From assembly GCF_026153205.1 (NCBI RefSeq), contig NZ_JAPFBW010000003.1, forward strand, positions 1 to 64,000: 64,000 nt of DNA. Reading direction: 5' to 3'. The notes under the pieces were generated by a model. It searched no databases. It was not told the DNA's origin and saw only the letters and a list, made by a program, of their open reading frames with translations. The DNA is from Aquabacterium sp. A7-Y (GTDB lineage Bacteria; Pseudomonadota; Gammaproteobacteria; Burkholderiales; Burkholderiaceae_C). A program made the position numbers and the translations under genes. Numbering within the stretch: the stretch's first letter is position 1; each line of letters begins with the position of its first letter. This document shows, one piece after another, positions 52,778 to 62,355 of this stretch.

Positions 52778-53974
52778 ATGCAAAGCGCCCGCGCCCTCAA
52801 GACCTGGTCCTGGCTGCACAAGTGGAGCAGCCTGGTCTGCACCGTGTTCATGCTGCTGCTGTGCATCACCGGGCTGCCGCTGATCTTCCACCACGAGATC
52901 GAGCACCTGCTCGGCACCGAGGTCGAGCCTCCGGCCATGGCGGCCGACGCGCCGCGCGCCAGCCTCGACCGGGTGCTCGACGTGGCGCGCTCGCGCCACC
53001 CCGACCGGCTGGTGCAGTTCGCGTCGCCCGACGAGGACGACGACCGGGTCTGGTTCGTCACGCTGACGCACACGCCGGAGCCGACCGACGACTTCCGCTC
53101 GGTCGCGGTGGACGCGCGGAGCGCCGAAGTGCTGGCCCAGCCGCGCTTCGACGAAGGGTTCATGTACGTGATGTTCAAGCTGCACGTCGACCTCTTCGCG
53201 GGGCTGCCGGGCAAGCTGTTCCTCGGCCTGATGGGGCTGCTGCTGCTGGTGGCCATCGTGACCGGCGTGGTGCTGTACGCTCCCTTCATGCGCAAGCTGC
53301 CATTCGGCGAGGTGCGGCACGACCGCTCGCCGCGGGTCAAGTGGCTGGACCTGCACAACCTGCTGGGCATCGTCACGCTGGTGTGGGCGCTGGTGGTCGG
53401 TGCCACCGGCATGATCAACACCTGGGCCGACCTGCTGATCAAGTACTGGCAGCACGACCAGCTGAGCGCGCTGCTGGCGCCCTATCAGGGCCGGCCGGTT
53501 GTGCCGCAGGCCGAGCGCGCCTCGGTGCAGCGCGCGCTGGAGGCCGCGAAGGCCCGGGCGCCGGGCATGAAGCTGTCCTTCATCGCCTTTCCCGGCACGG
53601 CCTTCTCCAGCCCGCACCACTACACCTTCTTCCTGCGCGGCGAGGAGCCGCTGACCTCGAGGCTGCTGCAGCCGGTGCTGGTGGACGCGAGAACCGCGCA
53701 GGTGACGGCCGCGCCGCACATGCCGTGGTACCTCGATGCCTTGCTGGTCTCGCAGCCGCTGCACTTCGGCGACTACGGCGGCATGCCGATGCAGATCCTC
53801 TGGGCCCTGCTCGACATCGCGACCATCGTCGTGCTGGGCAGCGGGCTCTACCTCTGGCTCAAGCGCAAGCAGCCGCGCAGCCTCGCCGAGGTGCCCGGGG
53901 TCACGCTGTCCGACGCAAGCGCGCCCGGGGCGGCCGCCGTGCCCGCGGGTGCCGCGCGCCAGGGCGCGACCTGA
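52778..53974 (+). CDS. PepSY-associated TM protein (iron-regulated reductase type)
   Basis: 398 residues from ATG 52778; the frame open further upstream belongs to the preceding gene region. TM1 is about 17-38 (SSLVCTVFMLLLCITGLPLIFHHE), a PepSY-like periplasmic domain follows, then TM helices near 150-170 (KLFLGLMGLLLLVAIVTGVVLY) and 190-215, and the last near 350-370. Histidines near the helices (HKW, HHEIEH, HVDLF, HNLLG) could ligate haem, as in FsrB-like siderophore reductases. It shares the operon with the small protein and the Fur box. No TonB receptor adjoins. Confidence 0.85.
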   Translation: MQSARALKTWSWLHKWSSLVCTVFMLLLCITGLPLIFHHEIEHLLGTEVEPPAMAADAPRASLDRVLDVARSRHPDRLVQFASPDEDDDRVWFVTLTHTPEPTDDFRSVAVDARSAEVLAQPRFDEGFMYVMFKLHVDLFAGLPGKLFLGLMGLLLLVAIVTGVVLYAPFMRKLPFGEVRHDRSPRVKWLDLHNLLGIVTLVWALVVGATGMINTWADLLIKYWQHDQLSALLAPYQGRPVVPQAERASVQRALEAAKARAPGMKLSFIAFPGTAFSSPHHYTFFLRGEEPLTSRLLQPVLVDARTAQVTAAPHMPWYLDALLVSQPLHFGDYGGMPMQILWALLDIATIVVLGSGLYLWLKRKQPRSLAEVPGVTLSDASAPGAAAVPAGAARQGAT

Positions 53975-54164
53975 ACCTCGGCGGCGCCCGAGCCAGCGGC
54001 GCCGACGGCCCTCGCCGTCCCGATAAGGGCAGAGCGCGCGGGGGCATCCGCAGGGTGGCAGGATAGGGGGCGATGTACACAGAGCTTGGCCAGCCTCTCA
54101 GACCCACCGGAAGCGGCTCCGCGGCGCTCGTGGTCGCGCGCGGCCCGACCCCGGGAGCCCGGCG

Positions 54165-56015
54165 ATGAGCGGGCCGCGGTCGGCCCCGGACCCCGAGCGC
54201 GCCGGGGACCCAGCGGCGCCCGGCGTCCCGGCCGGTCCCGAAGACGAGCACCTTGCCGCGCGCCGCGCTGCCGAGGCCGCGGCCGAAGCGCTGGCCGCCG
54301 CCAACACGGTCCTGAGCGCCCGGAAGGACGCGCTGCAGGCCACGCTCGACGCCATCGCCGACGCCGTCGTATCGACCCATGCCGACGGATGCGTCGCGTC
54401 GATGAACCCGGCGGCCGAACGGCTGATCGGCATGCCGGAGGATCTCGCCCTCGGGCGGCCGCTGCTGCAGCTGGTCCGTCACCTCGACACCTCGACACAC
54501 TACCCGCACGCTTCGCCGGTGTCGGAGTGCATCGGCAGCGGCGCGGTGGTGCGCAATGTCCAGCCCTACACCCTGCAGCGTGGCGACGGCAGCGAGCGGC
54601 TGGTCACCGACAGCGCGGCACCGCTGCGCGCCGCCGATGGACGTGTCACCGGCGTGGTCTGGCTGTGTCGCGACCTGACGGAGCAGCACTCGACCTCGGA
54701 TCGGCTGCTCCATGGCTGGGCGCAAGACAGTCTGACGGCCCTGGCCAACCGCACCGAGTTCGAGCGTTGCCTGGTCCAGGCAACGGCCGGCGGCGGGCTG
54801 GTGTGCCACCTCGACCTGGACCAGTTCAAGATCGTCAACGACACGCTGGGCCACGTCGCCGGCGACGAACTGCTGCGGCAGGTCGCGGGGCTGCTGCGCA
54901 GCGGCGTGCGGCAGACCGACACGCTGGCACGGCTGGGCGGCGACGAGTTCGGGCTGCTGCTGCCCGGCTGCCCGGTGCCGCGCGCCCGCGACATTGCCGA
55001 GGCGCTGCGCGAACGGGTCGCGTCCTTCCGCTTCGACTGGGCCGGGCAGCGCCATGCGGTCAGCCTCAGCGTGGGCATGGCCGAGCTGGAGGCCGGCGGG
55101 GATGTCTCGGGCGTCCTGAGCCATGCCGCGCTGGCCTGCCAGGCGGCCAAGGAAGGCGGGCGCAACCGGGTGGTCCTGTTCGACGACAAGGACCCGCTGT
55201 GGCAGCACCGGAAGATCGAGATGGGCTGGGTGCCGCGCATCCGCCGCGCGCTGGACGAAGACCGTTTCACGCTGTTTTTCCAGCCCATCGTCGCCACCGC
55301 CGGCGGGCCGAGCAAGATCCTGCGCGGCGAGCTGCTGTTGCGCCTGCACGACGAGGCCGGCCGGCTGCTCGGGCCGGGCGCCTTCATTCCCGCCGCCGAG
55401 CGCTTCCAGCTGATGCCGGCGCTCGACCGCTGGGTGGTGCGCAAGGCGGTCGCGTGGCTTCAAGAGTTGCCCGGCGTGGCCGCCTCGGTGAACATCTCGG
55501 GCCAGTCGCTTTCGGACGCCGACTTCCTGGCCCACGTGGTGCAGCAGTTCGAAGACACCGGGCTGGAGCCGCGGCGCGTGTGCCTCGAGATCACCGAGAC
55601 CGCTGCCATCGGCAATCTCGCGGCCGCCCTGCATTTCATCCAGCGACTGCGGGCCCTGGGCGTGCGCTTTGCGCTGGACGACTTCGGCGCCGGGCTGTCC
55701 TCCTTCGCCTACCTCAAGACCCTGCCGGTGGACTACGTCAAGATCGACGGCTCCTTCGTCAAGAGCCTGGTCGAGGACCCGGTGAACCGCGCCATCGTCG
55801 AGTCCATCCACCGCATCGCCCGCCTGTCGGGCCTGCAGACCGTGGCCGAGTGGGTCGAGAGCGAGGCCGTGCTCGAGGCGCTGCGGCAGATCGGCGTCGA
55901 CCATGCGCAGGGCTGGGGGGTGGGCAAGCCGGTGCCCATCGAGAGTGTCGCGGCCTTGCACGGCGGGGTGCAGCTGGGCAGGCTCGCGGCGGGTCCGGCC
56001 GAGGGCGGCACCTGA
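54165..56015 (+). CDS. PAS-GGDEF-EAL cyclic-di-GMP protein
   Basis: 616 residues, soluble. An Ala-rich coiled coil (about 25-60) leads to a PAS domain (about 60-175: LDAIADAVVSTHADGCVASMNPAAERLIG). The GGDEF domain has an intact GGDEF at 258-262, so it may make c-di-GMP. The EAL domain has ELLLR in place of EALxR and DDFGAGLSSFAYLK for DDFGTGYSSLSYL. The main catalytic residues (E, NISGQSL N, ETET, DD, K) appear kept, so phosphodiesterase activity is plausible. It is followed by the metallophosphoesterase gene 40 bp later. Confidence 0.88.
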   Translation: MSGPRSAPDPERAGDPAAPGVPAGPEDEHLAARRAAEAAAEALAAANTVLSARKDALQATLDAIADAVVSTHADGCVASMNPAAERLIGMPEDLALGRPLLQLVRHLDTSTHYPHASPVSECIGSGAVVRNVQPYTLQRGDGSERLVTDSAAPLRAADGRVTGVVWLCRDLTEQHSTSDRLLHGWAQDSLTALANRTEFERCLVQATAGGGLVCHLDLDQFKIVNDTLGHVAGDELLRQVAGLLRSGVRQTDTLARLGGDEFGLLLPGCPVPRARDIAEALRERVASFRFDWAGQRHAVSLSVGMAELEAGGDVSGVLSHAALACQAAKEGGRNRVVLFDDKDPLWQHRKIEMGWVPRIRRALDEDRFTLFFQPIVATAGGPSKILRGELLLRLHDEAGRLLGPGAFIPAAERFQLMPALDRWVVRKAVAWLQELPGVAASVNISGQSLSDADFLAHVVQQFEDTGLEPRRVCLEITETAAIGNLAAALHFIQRLRALGVRFALDDFGAGLSSFAYLKTLPVDYVKIDGSFVKSLVEDPVNRAIVESIHRIARLSGLQTVAEWVESEAVLEALRQIGVDHAQGWGVGKPVPIESVAALHGGVQLGRLAAGPAEGGT

Positions 56016-56055
56016 GCCGCGCCTTGAACTGCCAGGCCGTAGACTGGCAGGCCTC

Positions 56056-56892
56056 ATGCGCCTACAGATCCTTTCCGACCTTCACCTCGAAGCCGCGCCC
56101 GGCTTCACCGCCCGGGCGGTTCCCGGCTGCGAGGTCCTGGTGCTCGCCGGTGACATCGGCTCCTACCAGGCCGGCTCGCGGCTGCCGGGCACCGACTTCG
56201 GCCTCGGCCGCTTCTCGCCGCGCCGCGGCGCGCCCTGGCCCACGGTGCTCTACGTGCCCGGCAACCACGAGTACGACGGCCTCGAGTTCGACGCCACCCA
56301 TGCGCGCCTGCGCGAGCTCTGCGACACGCTGGGCATCGTCTGGCTGGAGCGCGAGACCTTCACGGCAGGATCGGTCCGTTTTGTCGGCACCACGCTCTGG
56401 GCCGACTTCGACGCCCTGGCGCAGCAGGGCGGCGGCCCGCGTGATGCCGAGGCCGCGCTGCGGCAGCGCGGCAAGGCGTTCCGCGCCGCCAACTATTACC
56501 TCAGCCGCAACACGACACTGCGCCAGGGGCGGCCCCTGCTGGCCGAAGCAATGCGGGAGCTGGCGCTGCAGTGCCAGGACTGGTTGCGTCAGGCGCTCGC
56601 CACGCCCTTCGAGGGCAGCACGGTGGTCGTGACGCATTTCGCGCCCAGCCTGCGCAGTGCCGACCCGCGGTACGGCCTGGTGCCCGGCACCGCCGGCTTC
56701 TGCAATTCCCTCGACGCGCTGTTCGAGCACGCCGACTACTGGATCCACGGACACGTGCACTGCCGCACTGACTACGAGGTGGAGCGCCCCGGCCGGCGGC
56801 CCTGCCGCGTCGTCGGCAACCCGCTGGGCTATGAGCACAAGGGCGAGCAGGCGGCCTACCGCGAGGACTTTTGCCTGTTTGTGCCCGATTGA
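56056..56892 (+). CDS. calcineurin-like metallophosphoesterase
   Basis: 278 residues from ATG 56056. All five family blocks are visible: SDLHLE (D9, H11), GDIGSY, GNHEYDG, a histidine in VVTHFAPSL, and GHVH (about 225-228), which bind the dinuclear metal centre. The start MRLQILSDLHLE leaves no signal peptide, so it is cytoplasmic. The substrate is unknown; related proteins act on nucleotides, nucleic acids or phosphoproteins. It lies between two c-di-GMP turnover genes, possibly by chance. Confidence 0.88.
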   Translation: MRLQILSDLHLEAAPGFTARAVPGCEVLVLAGDIGSYQAGSRLPGTDFGLGRFSPRRGAPWPTVLYVPGNHEYDGLEFDATHARLRELCDTLGIVWLERETFTAGSVRFVGTTLWADFDALAQQGGGPRDAEAALRQRGKAFRAANYYLSRNTTLRQGRPLLAEAMRELALQCQDWLRQALATPFEGSTVVVTHFAPSLRSADPRYGLVPGTAGFCNSLDALFEHADYWIHGHVHCRTDYEVERPGRRPCRVVGNPLGYEHKGEQAAYREDFCLFVPD

Positions 56893-57025
56893 GGGGCGCG
56901 GCCGCAGCCGGCAGGCTCAAGCCCCGCGCCGCGGCGCCGATATGCCGGTACGCAAACCGTTCAGGGGCGGGGCGGGACGTCGGGAGGCCGGGGCTCCCGC
57001 GCAGCGGTGCCGCCTCTTGCCTGTC

Positions 57026-59170
57026 ATGACTTCCCTGTGGATCACGCCCCGCTACGAGCCGGGCACCGTGTTCGTGTCGGTGGCCATCGCCATCTACGCG
57101 TCCTACATCGCGCTGCACCTCACCCGCCGCGTGCGAGGCGGCGACACGTCGCTCGCGCGCGGCTGGCTGATGGGCGGCTCGCTGGTGCTCGGCACGGGGA
57201 TCTGGTCGATGCACTTCGTCGGCATGATGGCCCTGCGCCTGCCGTTTTCGCTCGGCTACACCTACGGCCTCACGGTGCTCTCCTGGCTGGCGGCGGTGGC
57301 GGTGTCGGGCCTCGCGCTGGGCATTGCCAGCGGCGAGCGGCTGGGCCTCGGGCGGCTGCTGGCCGGCTCGCTCGCGATGGGCGGCGGCATCTGCGCGATG
57401 CACTACGTCGGCATGGCGGCCATGGTGCTGGAGCCCGGCATCGTCTGGGACTGGCGCTGGGTGCTGGCCTCGGTCGGCATCGCGGTGGCCGCCTCGGCGG
57501 TGGCGCTGTCGATCTTCTTCTGGCTGCGCAGCCGCAGCGGGCGCGCCGGCAGCCGCTGGCAGCTCGTGGCCGCCGTGGCCATGGGCCTCGCGATCTCGGG
57601 CATGCACTACGCGGGCATGGCGGCGGCCCAGGTGCCGGCCGGTGCCCTCTGCCTCAGCGCCGGTTCGCTGTCCGGCGAGGAGCTGGGCGTGCTGACCTCG
57701 GCGGGTGCCGTGGTCATGCTGACGATGACCCTGCTGACCGCAGCCATCGACGCACGCACCGAGCGCCGCAGCGCCGGTCTGGCCGTGTCGCTCGCCGAGG
57801 CGCAGGACCAGCTGCAGCGCATGGCGCTGCTGGACCCGCTGACCCAGCTGCCCAACCGGCTGGTCTTCGAGGACCGCCTGGGTGCCGTGGCCGCGCGCTG
57901 CGACCGTTTCGGCCAGCGCGCCGCGGTGCTTTCCATCGACCTCGACGGCTTCAAGCCGGTCAACGACTCCTGGGGCCACCAGGCGGGCGACCAGGTGCTG
58001 CGCGAAATGGCCGCGCGGCTGGCCGCGCTGGCCTGTGCATCGGACAGCGTGACGCGTGTCGGGGGCGACGAATTCCTGATGCTGCTGGACCTGCCGCACG
58101 ACAGCAGCGAGGCCGCCCAGGCCGCCGAGCGGGTCATCCAGGCGGTGCGCCGTCCGGTCACCCTCGGCGAGCGCACCCTGCAGCTGTCCGGCTCGGTGGG
58201 CATTGCCCTCTATCCCGAGGACGGCCCGCTGGACAAGTTGGTGCTGCACGCCAACACGGCGATGCAGACCGCCAAGCGGGCCGGCGGCTCGGTCTATCGC
58301 TTTTTCGACGCCCGCATGGATGCCGGCACCCACGAGCTGATGGAACTGCAGCAGGAGCTGCGTCTCGCGCTGGAGCGCCGCGAGTTCGAGCTCTACTACC
58401 AGCCCAAGCTGGACAGCGCGAGCGGCCAGATCACCGGTGCCGAGGCGCTGGTGCGTTGGAACCACCCGAAACGCGGTCTGGTCGCGCCCGGCGTTTTCAT
58501 TCCGGTGGCCGAGCGCTTCGGGCTGATCGCCGAGCTCGGGCAGTGGATCGTCGAGGAGGCCTGCCGGCAGCTGCAGGTCTGGGCACGGCAGGGCGTGCGC
58601 ATGCGCGTGGCGGTCAACCTCTCGGTCCACCAGCTGCGCCAGGCCGACCTGGTCGAGCGCATCCAGCAGGCCGTGCGCCGCCACGGCATCGATGCGTCGC
58701 GCCTGACCTTCGAGATCACCGAGACGGCCGCGATGGAGGACGCCGACATGACGCTGCGCCTCTGCGAGCGCATGGCGGCGATGCGGGCCACCTTGTCGAT
58801 CGACGATTTCGGCACCGGCTATTCCAGCCTCAGCTACCTGCGGCGGCTGCCCGCCCAGCAGCTCAAGATCGACCGCAGCTTCGTGCGCGACCTGGAGACC
58901 AGCAGCGACGCGCGCGCCATCGTCGACGCGGTGGTGCGGCTGGCCCATGCCCTGGGCCTGAAGGTCGTCGCCGAAGGGGTGGAGACCGAGGGCCAGGACC
59001 GCATCCTGCGCGGCTTCGCTTGCGACGAACTGCAGGGCTTCCTGTTCGCGCGGCCGATGCCGGCTCGTGAACTGAGCGCCTGGATGAGCGGGCAGCCAGG
59101 CGAGCACGGCGGCCTGGCGTTCCGCCCGTCGCTGTTTGCCGACCTCCTGCCCGGGGGCGCCAGCGGCTGA
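57026..59170 (+). CDS. MHYT-GGDEF-EAL membrane cyclic-di-GMP protein
   Basis: 714 residues from ATG 57026. The N-terminal MHYT sensor has seven predicted helices with three repeats: SMHFVGMMA, AMHYVGMAA and GMHYAGMAA, whose Met/His/Tyr are proposed to bind copper and sense a diatomic gas or redox. The GGDEF motif is intact at 346-350. The EAL motif is intact at 473-475, with DDFGTGYSSLSYLRR later. Both activities may exist. Convergent with the flavin reductase gene, 10 bp apart. Confidence 0.92.
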   Translation: MTSLWITPRYEPGTVFVSVAIAIYASYIALHLTRRVRGGDTSLARGWLMGGSLVLGTGIWSMHFVGMMALRLPFSLGYTYGLTVLSWLAAVAVSGLALGIASGERLGLGRLLAGSLAMGGGICAMHYVGMAAMVLEPGIVWDWRWVLASVGIAVAASAVALSIFFWLRSRSGRAGSRWQLVAAVAMGLAISGMHYAGMAAAQVPAGALCLSAGSLSGEELGVLTSAGAVVMLTMTLLTAAIDARTERRSAGLAVSLAEAQDQLQRMALLDPLTQLPNRLVFEDRLGAVAARCDRFGQRAAVLSIDLDGFKPVNDSWGHQAGDQVLREMAARLAALACASDSVTRVGGDEFLMLLDLPHDSSEAAQAAERVIQAVRRPVTLGERTLQLSGSVGIALYPEDGPLDKLVLHANTAMQTAKRAGGSVYRFFDARMDAGTHELMELQQELRLALERREFELYYQPKLDSASGQITGAEALVRWNHPKRGLVAPGVFIPVAERFGLIAELGQWIVEEACRQLQVWARQGVRMRVAVNLSVHQLRQADLVERIQQAVRRHGIDASRLTFEITETAAMEDADMTLRLCERMAAMRATLSIDDFGTGYSSLSYLRRLPAQQLKIDRSFVRDLETSSDARAIVDAVVRLAHALGLKVVAEGVETEGQDRILRGFACDELQGFLFARPMPARELSAWMSGQPGEHGGLAFRPSLFADLLPGGASG

Positions 59171-59180
59171 CGCGCCGCCC

Positions 59181-59747
59181 TCAGCCGGCAGGCCGCGCCA
59201 GGTAGCGGCCGGCGCAGAAGATGAGCGGCAGGGCCTCGGCGCTGCGGCTGCAATGTTCCACCTCGCCGACGAACATCAGGTGGTCGCCCTCTTCGTAGAG
59301 GCGGCGGCTGGCGCACTCGAGCACCGCGGCGGCACCGTCCAGCACCGGCGAGCCGTGCCGGCCGGGCCGGAAGGCGACGCTGGCCCAGCGGTCCATGTCC
59401 TTGCTGGCGAAGCGCTCCGCGGTGCCCGCCTGCGCGTCCGACAGGATGTTGATCGCATAACGCGTCGCGCGCGAGAAGGCCGCCAGGGAGCCGGATCGCC
59501 TGGACAGGCACCACAGCACGAGCGGCGGATCGAGCGAGACCGAGTTGAAGGAGTTGACAGTCACGCCGACCGGTCGCCCGTCTGCGCCCCAGGCGGTCAC
59601 GACGGTGACGCCGGTCGCGAAGCAGGCGAGGGCCTGGCGCAACTCGCGCTGGGTGAACGCCGCTGCCGCCGGGCTCGCTGGCGAGGGCTGCTCTCGCAGC
59701 GCGCTGGCGCGGTCGAGCTCGCCGACCGCCTGGTGGGGGTACGCCAT
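59181..59747 (-). CDS. flavin reductase domain protein
   Basis: 188 residues. FMN/flavin reductase fold: ALACFATGVTVVTAWGADGRPVGVTVNSFNSVSLDPPLVLWCLSRRS is the conserved N-terminal half, with FAINILS-like and GDHLMFVGEVEH in the second half. It resembles the reductase components (HpaC type) that supply reduced flavin to two-component monooxygenases. No such oxygenase adjoins, only a P450 two genes upstream in the same direction. Last gene of the P450 cluster, 21 bp after the outer-membrane protein gene. Confidence 0.87.
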   Translation of the reverse strand: MAYPHQAVGELDRASALREQPSPASPAAAAFTQRELRQALACFATGVTVVTAWGADGRPVGVTVNSFNSVSLDPPLVLWCLSRRSGSLAAFSRATRYAINILSDAQAGTAERFASKDMDRWASVAFRPGRHGSPVLDGAAAVLECASRRLYEEGDHLMFVGEVEHCSRSAEALPLIFCAGRYLARPAG

Positions 59748-59768
59748 CCTCCGTCTCCTCTCGACGTC

Positions 59769-60884
59769 TCAGAAGAAGTACTGCAGGCGCAGGCTGAGGA
59801 AGGAGGCCGAGCGCTGCCTGCGCGCATCGAGCTTCAGCTTCCAGGCGCTGCCGAGGCGGCGCTCGGCCTGCAGCAGATAGCCGGTCCGGCCGGATTCCGA
59901 ATCCCTCAAGGCGGTGAACAGCGCCTGCGTATCCTGCTCGTCGTTGAGGCCGATCCGGATCCCGGCCATGTCCCCGCAGGTGAAGGCCGGGCAATCCGAC
60001 TCCTCCAGGTGCTCGTACAGCAGGCCGATGTCGGCCCAGGCCGCGAGATTCGCCAGCGTGTATTCGAAGCCGGCCACCGCCGCGCGGCGGTGCGGGCCGG
60101 GGCGCGATTCGCCGAGTGCCTCGAGCTTGAGCAGCCAGGAGCCGAGCGTCAGCTGGCCGTCGAGCGACCAGCGTCGCACCTCGGGATAAGTCCTGCCGCC
60201 GGCGGCCGCAGCCGGCTCGCGCGCGATACCGTCGAAATAGCCCAGGCCGAGGTCGAGCGCGTCCGCCACCAGCGACAGCCGGACCGCCTTGCCGACGCGG
60301 CCGTCGCAGTCCAGCTCGACCCACGCGCCGTCCGCCTGCCTGTCGTGCGCCCCCTGCGACCCCCAGGGAAGCGGGCGGCGACGATGACACGGCAGCAGAT
60401 AGGCATCCAGGGTCGCAGGGCCGACGGGCAGCGACGCGGCCGCCATGGGCTGGCCGAGCTTGACGTGTCCGCTGAGGTCGAAGCGGGTGTCCAGCTGGTT
60501 GACGACGTCCACCAGGTGGCGCGATTCGGTCACGCCCCAGAAGACATTGCCCATGCCGGCACGGACGGTGGCGGCGGGTCCGCGCCATTCGAGCAGCAGC
60601 TCACGCAGGTCCGCCGCGTCGGCGTCGAATCCGGACAGGCGCCGCCGACCCTCGAGCATGAAACGCAGGCTGAGCGACTCGGTCACGCGGCGCGCGCCCT
60701 CGGTCGACACGCCGAGCGCGATGGCGTCGGCCGTGCGTCCGTCGATGCGGCTCGCCAGCCACTCGCTGCCGACACCGGTCCGGGCCGCCTGTGCGGACGC
60801 GCCGGGCAGGAGCAGCAGCAGCAGCGCCGCTGCTGCTGCTGCGCGGACGAAGCGTGGCCAGGCCGGGGAGGGGAGCGCCGTCAT
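59769..60884 (-). CDS. outer-membrane beta-barrel protein (porin-like)
   Basis: 371 residues from ATG 60884. Signal peptide with a long Ala/Leu core (about 10-32). The rest alternates in beta fashion and ends in LRLQYFF, a terminal aromatic typical of BAM substrates. A conserved-looking segment VFWGVTESRHLVDVVNQ and KLGQPMAAASLPVG recalls DUF1302-like outer-membrane proteins, but the family is not certain. Its start overlaps the P450 stop by 4 bp, so the two are co-translated. A role in passage of the P450 substrate or product across the outer membrane is inference. Confidence 0.8.
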   Translation of the reverse strand: MTALPSPAWPRFVRAAAAAALLLLLLPGASAQAARTGVGSEWLASRIDGRTADAIALGVSTEGARRVTESLSLRFMLEGRRRLSGFDADAADLRELLLEWRGPAATVRAGMGNVFWGVTESRHLVDVVNQLDTRFDLSGHVKLGQPMAAASLPVGPATLDAYLLPCHRRRPLPWGSQGAHDRQADGAWVELDCDGRVGKAVRLSLVADALDLGLGYFDGIAREPAAAAGGRTYPEVRRWSLDGQLTLGSWLLKLEALGESRPGPHRRAAVAGFEYTLANLAAWADIGLLYEHLEESDCPAFTCGDMAGIRIGLNDEQDTQALFTALRDSESGRTGYLLQAERRLGSAWKLKLDARRQRSASFLSLRLQYFF

Positions 60885-62287
60885 TCGGGCAGGAGGGCGG
60901 CGTCGGCGGCAGGCCGGGGTGCACCGGAGCGCGGCCGGCCCGCGGCGGCGCGGGCCCGCACCCAGAGCGAGTTGCGGGTGCGCAGCACGAAGGCCGGTTC
61001 CAGCTCCGGCTGCACGGTGGAGCCGGGCTCCAACCTCAGCACCGGCAGCACGGCCCGCAGCAGGGCCTTGAGCTCCAGCAGGGCCAGGCCGATGCCGATG
61101 CACTTCATGCGGCCGCCGCCGAAGGGAAAGTGGGCATAACGGGGCCGGCCGGCCTGCGCGGAAGGCAGGAAGCGGTCCGGGTCGAAACGCTCCGGATCGC
61201 TCCAGAGCTCCGGGTCCCGGTGCGTCACGTAGGGGCTGGTGATGACATTGGTGTGGGCCGGCAGCGTGAAGCGGCCCAGTTCGACCGGCTCGCTGCACTT
61301 GCGGTCCACCAGCCAGAGCGGCGGCATCAACCGGATCGACTCGTTGAACACGCGGTCGAGCACGGGACAGTCCTGCAGGTCCGTGCGCGCGTTGTCGCCC
61401 GGCGCATCGACCTCCTCGCGCACGGCCTGCTGCCAGTCCGGATGGCGCGTCAGGTCGTACAGCGTCCACATCATCGCCGAGGCGACGGTGTCGAAGCCGG
61501 CCAGGAACACGCCCATGATCTCGCGCAGGATCTGCTCGTCGCTCAGGCCCTCGCCGGTCTCCTCGTCGCGGTGGCGCGCCAGGCCGGCCAGGAAGCTCGC
61601 GCCGCCCTGCGCATGCGGCAAGGCGCGGTGCTCGCGGATGCAGGCCAGCAGGACCTCGGCAATCGCATGGGCTGACTGCCTCAGCTCGCGGTTGGTCCGC
61701 GTCGGCATCCACATCGGGATCGGCACCGGTTGCGACAGCCGGGTGTTCATGCAGATCAGGCTGCGCGTCCACGCGGGCGCGACGATGCCGACCTCCCGCG
61801 CGGTCAGCGGACGTCCAAGCAGGAACAGCGTGAGCGTGCTCATCGCATAAGACACCATCTCGGACTGCAGATCCACCTCCTGCCCCTGGCGGGCGGCGCT
61901 GCGCCAGCGCTCGGCGAGCGCCTCGGCTTCCTTCTCCACCTCGGGCGCGAGCCGGCGCAGCATCTCCTGGCCGAAGGACGGCGCCACCGCCTTGCGCTGG
62001 CGCTTCCACGGTTCGCCGTCGGCGATGATCATGCTGCCGCCGGCCAGGGGTTCGAACAGGGCTGCCAGATCGCTGCGCCCGAAGCGCGCGTCATGGAAGA
62101 CCGTCTGCAGATGCTCGGGGTGATACACCAGCCCGACGGACAGCCCCAGGCCGAGCGGCAGGCGGACCACGCTGCCGTACTCGCGGCGACAACGCAGCAG
62201 CAGTTCGAGCGGGCGGTCCCGGAACTCCGAGAAACAGCCGAGCAGGGCATGGCCGGCAGGGCCCGGCGCGAAACGAGAGGTGGACAT
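60881..62287 (-). CDS. cytochrome P450
   Basis: 468 residues from ATG 62287 (MSTSRFAPGP). Haem-thiolate signature FGGGRMKCIG with C396, I-helix oxygen-binding AGFDTVAS, and K-helix ExxR in NESIRL. Soluble; a short proline-rich start without a membrane anchor. The size and the haem-loop region are like CYP102/CYP4-type fatty-acid or terpene hydroxylases, but the substrate cannot be read. No ferredoxin or ferredoxin reductase adjoins; a flavin reductase is two genes downstream. The open frame extending to 63130 is not coding. Confidence 0.93.
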   Translation of the reverse strand: MSTSRFAPGPAGHALLGCFSEFRDRPLELLLRCRREYGSVVRLPLGLGLSVGLVYHPEHLQTVFHDARFGRSDLAALFEPLAGGSMIIADGEPWKRQRKAVAPSFGQEMLRRLAPEVEKEAEALAERWRSAARQGQEVDLQSEMVSYAMSTLTLFLLGRPLTAREVGIVAPAWTRSLICMNTRLSQPVPIPMWMPTRTNRELRQSAHAIAEVLLACIREHRALPHAQGGASFLAGLARHRDEETGEGLSDEQILREIMGVFLAGFDTVASAMMWTLYDLTRHPDWQQAVREEVDAPGDNARTDLQDCPVLDRVFNESIRLMPPLWLVDRKCSEPVELGRFTLPAHTNVITSPYVTHRDPELWSDPERFDPDRFLPSAQAGRPRYAHFPFGGGRMKCIGIGLALLELKALLRAVLPVLRLEPGSTVQPELEPAFVLRTRNSLWVRARAAAGRPRSGAPRPAADAALLPE

Positions 62288-62355
62288 GGAGGCTCCCGGT
62301 GATGTGAAGCGGGTCCGGCCGGGACGGTGACAAGCGCACCGTCCCGGGGTGGCGA

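Noticed and set aside
60601-60924. short frame around the P450/outer-membrane gene junction
   Set aside because: Out-of-frame product of the overlap region, with Pro/Arg-rich composition.
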